64,000 nt of DNA from JARYGU01 sp033795365 (GTDB lineage: Bacteria; Pseudomonadota; Alphaproteobacteria; Rhizobiales; Rhizobiaceae): positions 186,001 through 250,000 of the forward strand of contig JARYGU010000004.1 of NCBI GenBank assembly GCA_033795365.1, written 5' to 3'. A model generated the notes under the pieces. The model made no database searches, was not told where the DNA came from, and saw only the letters and a list, made by a program, of their open reading frames with translations. Positions 61,736 to 64,000 of this stretch are shown here, in pieces. Position numbers and translations under genes: made by a program. Position 1 is the first letter of the stretch. The number at the start of each line of letters is the position of its first letter.

Positions 61736-62728
61736 TCAAAGCAGCTTGAGCTTGGTCGTGCGCGAAACGATTGCGACCGCGACGAGGATGATGAGCCCCT
61801 TGACGATGCTCTGAATGTAGGTGTCCATGCCGATGAGGTTGAGACCGTTGTTGATGACCCCGATGAAGAGCGCGCCGAAGAAGGTACCGGTGACGGTCGC
61901 GGTGCCAGGGCGGAACATGGTCATGCCGATGAAGACCGTGGCGAGACCGTCCAGCAGGTAGCGTTCGCCGGCATTCGGCTGGCCGGAGCCGAGACGAGCG
62001 GCAAGCAGCGCACCGGCGACCGCGGCAAAGACGCTGCACACGATAAGCGCAGCGGCGCGGTAGAAACGGCCGTTGACGCCCGAAAGTTCGGCGGCCTTCA
62101 GGTTGCCGCCGACCGCATAGATGTAGCGGCCGAAGATCGTGCGCTCCATCACGAACCAGGCGAGCACCACGAAGAGGGCCATCGCATAGGCAAGCACCGG
62201 AACACCGAAAAGCCGCCCTTGGCCAAACCAAAGATAGGTATCCGGCAGCCCGCCATAGATCGCGCGGCCGCCCGTGGTTAAAAAGTTGATGCCGTAGAGG
62301 ATGGAGCCCGTCGCAAGCGTCGCGATCAGCGAAGGGACGCCGATCAGGGTCACGAGTGCAGAGTTGACCGCGCCGACGAGCAGCCCCGCACCGATGCCGC
62401 CGAGGAGCGCGAGCGGCAGAGACACGCCGGAAATCAGCATCAGCGGCACGAGAATGCCGGACAGTCCCACCATGTAGCCGACCGACAGGTCCATCTCGCG
62501 CGCAGCGAAGCCGAATGTCAGACCGGCACCGACGATCGTCAGCATTGAAATCTGCTGGACGATGTTCAGCAGGTTGGAGGTCGTCAGGAATCGGTCGACC
62601 GTCAGCGCAAAGCCGGCGAAAAGCAGCATCAGCGCGAACAGCGTGCTGTATCTCAGCAGCCAATCCTGGCGGACGCGGCCGGATGAAGCATCTTTGGCTT
62701 CGGTGACGGTGGGGGATGCAGCGTTCAC
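61736..62728 (-). CDS. Sugar ABC transporter permease, RbsC type
   Basis: This 330-residue inner-membrane protein has nine to ten segments and RbsC-family blocks: GLTFGFAAREMDLSVGYMVGL, TLIGVPSLIATLATGSILYG and GTVTGTFFGALFIGVINNGLNLIG. It overlaps the ATPase gene by four bases. The soluble binding protein of the system is not in the window and may lie beyond the right edge. Confidence 0.92.
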   Translation of the reverse strand: MNAASPTVTEAKDASSGRVRQDWLLRYSTLFALMLLFAGFALTVDRFLTTSNLLNIVQQISMLTIVGAGLTFGFAAREMDLSVGYMVGLSGILVPLMLISGVSLPLALLGGIGAGLLVGAVNSALVTLIGVPSLIATLATGSILYGINFLTTGGRAIYGGLPDTYLWFGQGRLFGVPVLAYAMALFVVLAWFVMERTIFGRYIYAVGGNLKAAELSGVNGRFYRAAALIVCSVFAAVAGALLAARLGSGQPNAGERYLLDGLATVFIGMTMFRPGTATVTGTFFGALFIGVINNGLNLIGMDTYIQSIVKGLIILVAVAIVSRTTKLKLL

Positions 62729-64000
62729 TGGAGCACTCCTGCCATGGCGGAAATGAATCGTTGTTCTGAAAAGTCGGGGCTCTCGATTGCGTCGCCAGCC
62801 CGGCCGTTGACGAAGGGGACGACGCGGTCGGCGACTTCGGCGATCTCCAGCAGGTCGGACGATGTCACGATGATCGCGGCCCCCTGCGCTGCCAGCCGCT
62901 TCAATTGCGCATGGATCTCGCGCTTGGCGCCGATATCCACGCCCTCCGTCGGTTCGACGAAGATCATCAGGCTGTAACGGTCATCGGCGCCGTAGAGCCA
63001 TTTGCCGATAGAAACCTTCTGCTTATTTCCGCCGCTCAGGTTCTTGATCATCTGGGCGGAGGAATGCGCCTTGACGTTGAGCAGCGACATGACCGACGCA
63101 GCCTCCTGCTTCTCCCGGGATGGCGAGAGAATGCCGATGCCGCCGATCGCGGCATGCTGCGGATGCACCATCGCAAGGTTCTCGCGCACGTCCCATTCCC
63201 CGATCAACGAATTCTCCATGCGCTGATCCGGAATGAAGGCTACTCCGCGCTTCTGCATGCTTCGCGGGTCCGCCCGCAAAAGAGGCTCTCCCTTGAGACG
63301 AATGGCACCAGCGGTCATGCCCTCCCCCGTATAGATCGAGCGCGCAAAGCCGAAATGGCCCGCGCCGGTCAGGCCGATCAGTCCAACGATCTCGCCTGAC
63401 CTGACGGAGAAGCGGTCAACCCGGATATTGCCGGCATGCCAATCGGCCACTTCATACACCGTTTCGCCGAGACGCCGCTCCAAAACGGATTCCGACCGGG
63501 CGGCCGAGTTTTTGCCTGCGCGCTGCATCATATAGTCGACGAGCTGTGCTTCCGTCGTTTCAGCCGCCGGACGCGTGGCGATATGACGTCCGTCGCGCAG
63601 CACGGTGATGCGGTTGCTCAACGCCTTCACTTCGGACAGGAAATGGCTGATGAGCACGATGCCTACACCGCGCGCCGGAAGCGTCTTGATGATACGCCAG
63701 AGATTTTCCTTCTCGCGTGCGGGCAGCGTCGCCGTCGGCTCATCGAGGATCAGCAAGCGTATGTCGCCTCGGAGCGCCCGCACGATCTCGATGACCTTCT
63801 GATCGGCCATCGGCAGGCTTTCGACCGGCACATCGAGGTCGACCGCGACGTCCGGAAACCATCTTGCCATCAGTTCCGCGGCGCGCTTCTTCAAAGTCCG
63901 CTTGTCGATGATGCCGAACCCTATGCGCGGCTCATTGCCCAGAAGGATGTTCTGCGCGGCGCTCAGCGCCGGCACGAGGCTTCCTTCCTGGGACACATGG
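62725..64000 (-). CDS. Sugar ABC transporter ATPase, RbsA type, N-terminus outside window
   Basis: These 425 residues hold the end of the first ATPase domain (SQEGSLVPALSAAQNILLG, then LLILDEPTATLPARE) and all of the second (GLTGAGHFG as degenerate loop, LSGGNKQKVSIGKWL, VEPTEGVDIGAKREIHAQL). The first Walker A motif and about 80 residues lie beyond base 64000. The signature of the first domain reads SLPMADQKVIEIVRAL, as in RbsA proteins. The operon runs in from the right. Confidence 0.93.
   Translation of the reverse strand, partial: HVSQEGSLVPALSAAQNILLGNEPRIGFGIIDKRTLKKRAAELMARWFPDVAVDLDVPVESLPMADQKVIEIVRALRGDIRLLILDEPTATLPAREKENLWRIIKTLPARGVGIVLISHFLSEVKALSNRITVLRDGRHIATRPAAETTEAQLVDYMMQRAGKNSAARSESVLERRLGETVYEVADWHAGNIRVDRFSVRSGEIVGLIGLTGAGHFGFARSIYTGEGMTAGAIRLKGEPLLRADPRSMQKRGVAFIPDQRMENSLIGEWDVRENLAMVHPQHAAIGGIGILSPSREKQEAASVMSLLNVKAHSSAQMIKNLSGGNKQKVSIGKWLYGADDRYSLMIFVEPTEGVDIGAKREIHAQLKRLAAQGAAIIVTSSDLLEIAEVADRVVPFVNGRAGDAIESPDFSEQRFISAMAGVLQ

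Overview
The window reads as high-GC alphaproteobacterial DNA, most likely from Rhizobiaceae (Sinorhizobium, Rhizobium or Shinella type). The grounds are seven ABC uptake systems packed with catabolic enzymes and local regulators, the family resemblance of the proteins, and intergenic palindromic mosaic repeats of the RIME kind at 9926, 14236, 16145, 24743, 25194, 32475 and 47501. There are no rRNA or tRNA genes, no core housekeeping genes, no phage or IS genes and no CRISPR array. Such an accessory catabolic region would suit a megaplasmid or chromid, but that is inference.

Layout. 1-9.9 kb: the end of a ROK regulator, then a divergent sugar locus. ADP-dependent-type sugar kinase, SDR and DeoR are on the minus strand; aldolase-like TIM barrel, MalEFGK-type transporter and L-xylulose-reductase-like SDR are on the plus strand. 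10.2-24.7 kb: ATP-dependent hydantoinase/oxoprolinase hyuAB (+) faces a nine-gene minus-strand operon. That operon encodes a BMP-type nucleoside transporter, two nucleoside hydrolases, an isochorismatase-like amidohydrolase, MarR and an AA_synth/DUF1185 protein. An epimerase and an SDR diverge from it. The hyuA and transporter promoters share a 16-bp palindromic site, so the block probably acts as one pathway. 24.9-29.5 kb: a lone HTH protein between repeats, a ProVWX-type betaine/choline transporter, and a vapBC toxin-antitoxin pair.

29.5-37.3 kb: a spermidine/putrescine-type transporter, a GcvA-like LysR, and a divergent M20 amidohydrolase plus a DDAH/amidinotransferase-fold hydrolase. Related 20-21 bp palindromes lie on both sides of lysR. 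37.3-45.6 kb: a 517-bp gene-free stretch, then a six-gene operon (second polyamine-type transporter, beta-lactamase-fold hydrolase, amidohydrolase) with a divergent GntR regulator. 45.7-48.3 kb: AGE-family sugar isomerase, an unlisted 54-residue membrane protein, and a PagL-like lipid A deacylase. 48.4-52.9 kb: LysR, ProP-like MFS carrier, V4R/DUF5943-like protein and membrane-dipeptidase homologue, a pairing like the dgcAB neighbourhood of pseudomonads. 53.2-55.1 kb: a signal-bearing SDR divergent from an AraC regulator.

55.2-64 kb: one minus-strand operon running in from beyond the right edge. It encodes an RbsA/RbsC-type sugar transporter, an acetoin-dehydrogenase-like E1alpha/E1beta/E2 complex whose E2 carries two lipoyl domains fused to an alpha/beta hydrolase, an AhpD-like protein, an FGGY kinase, an internally deleted SDR remnant and an intact SDR. 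The leading candidates for undescribed biology are the 10-25 kb nucleoside/hydantoin-type block and this sugar-kinase plus thiamine-complex operon.
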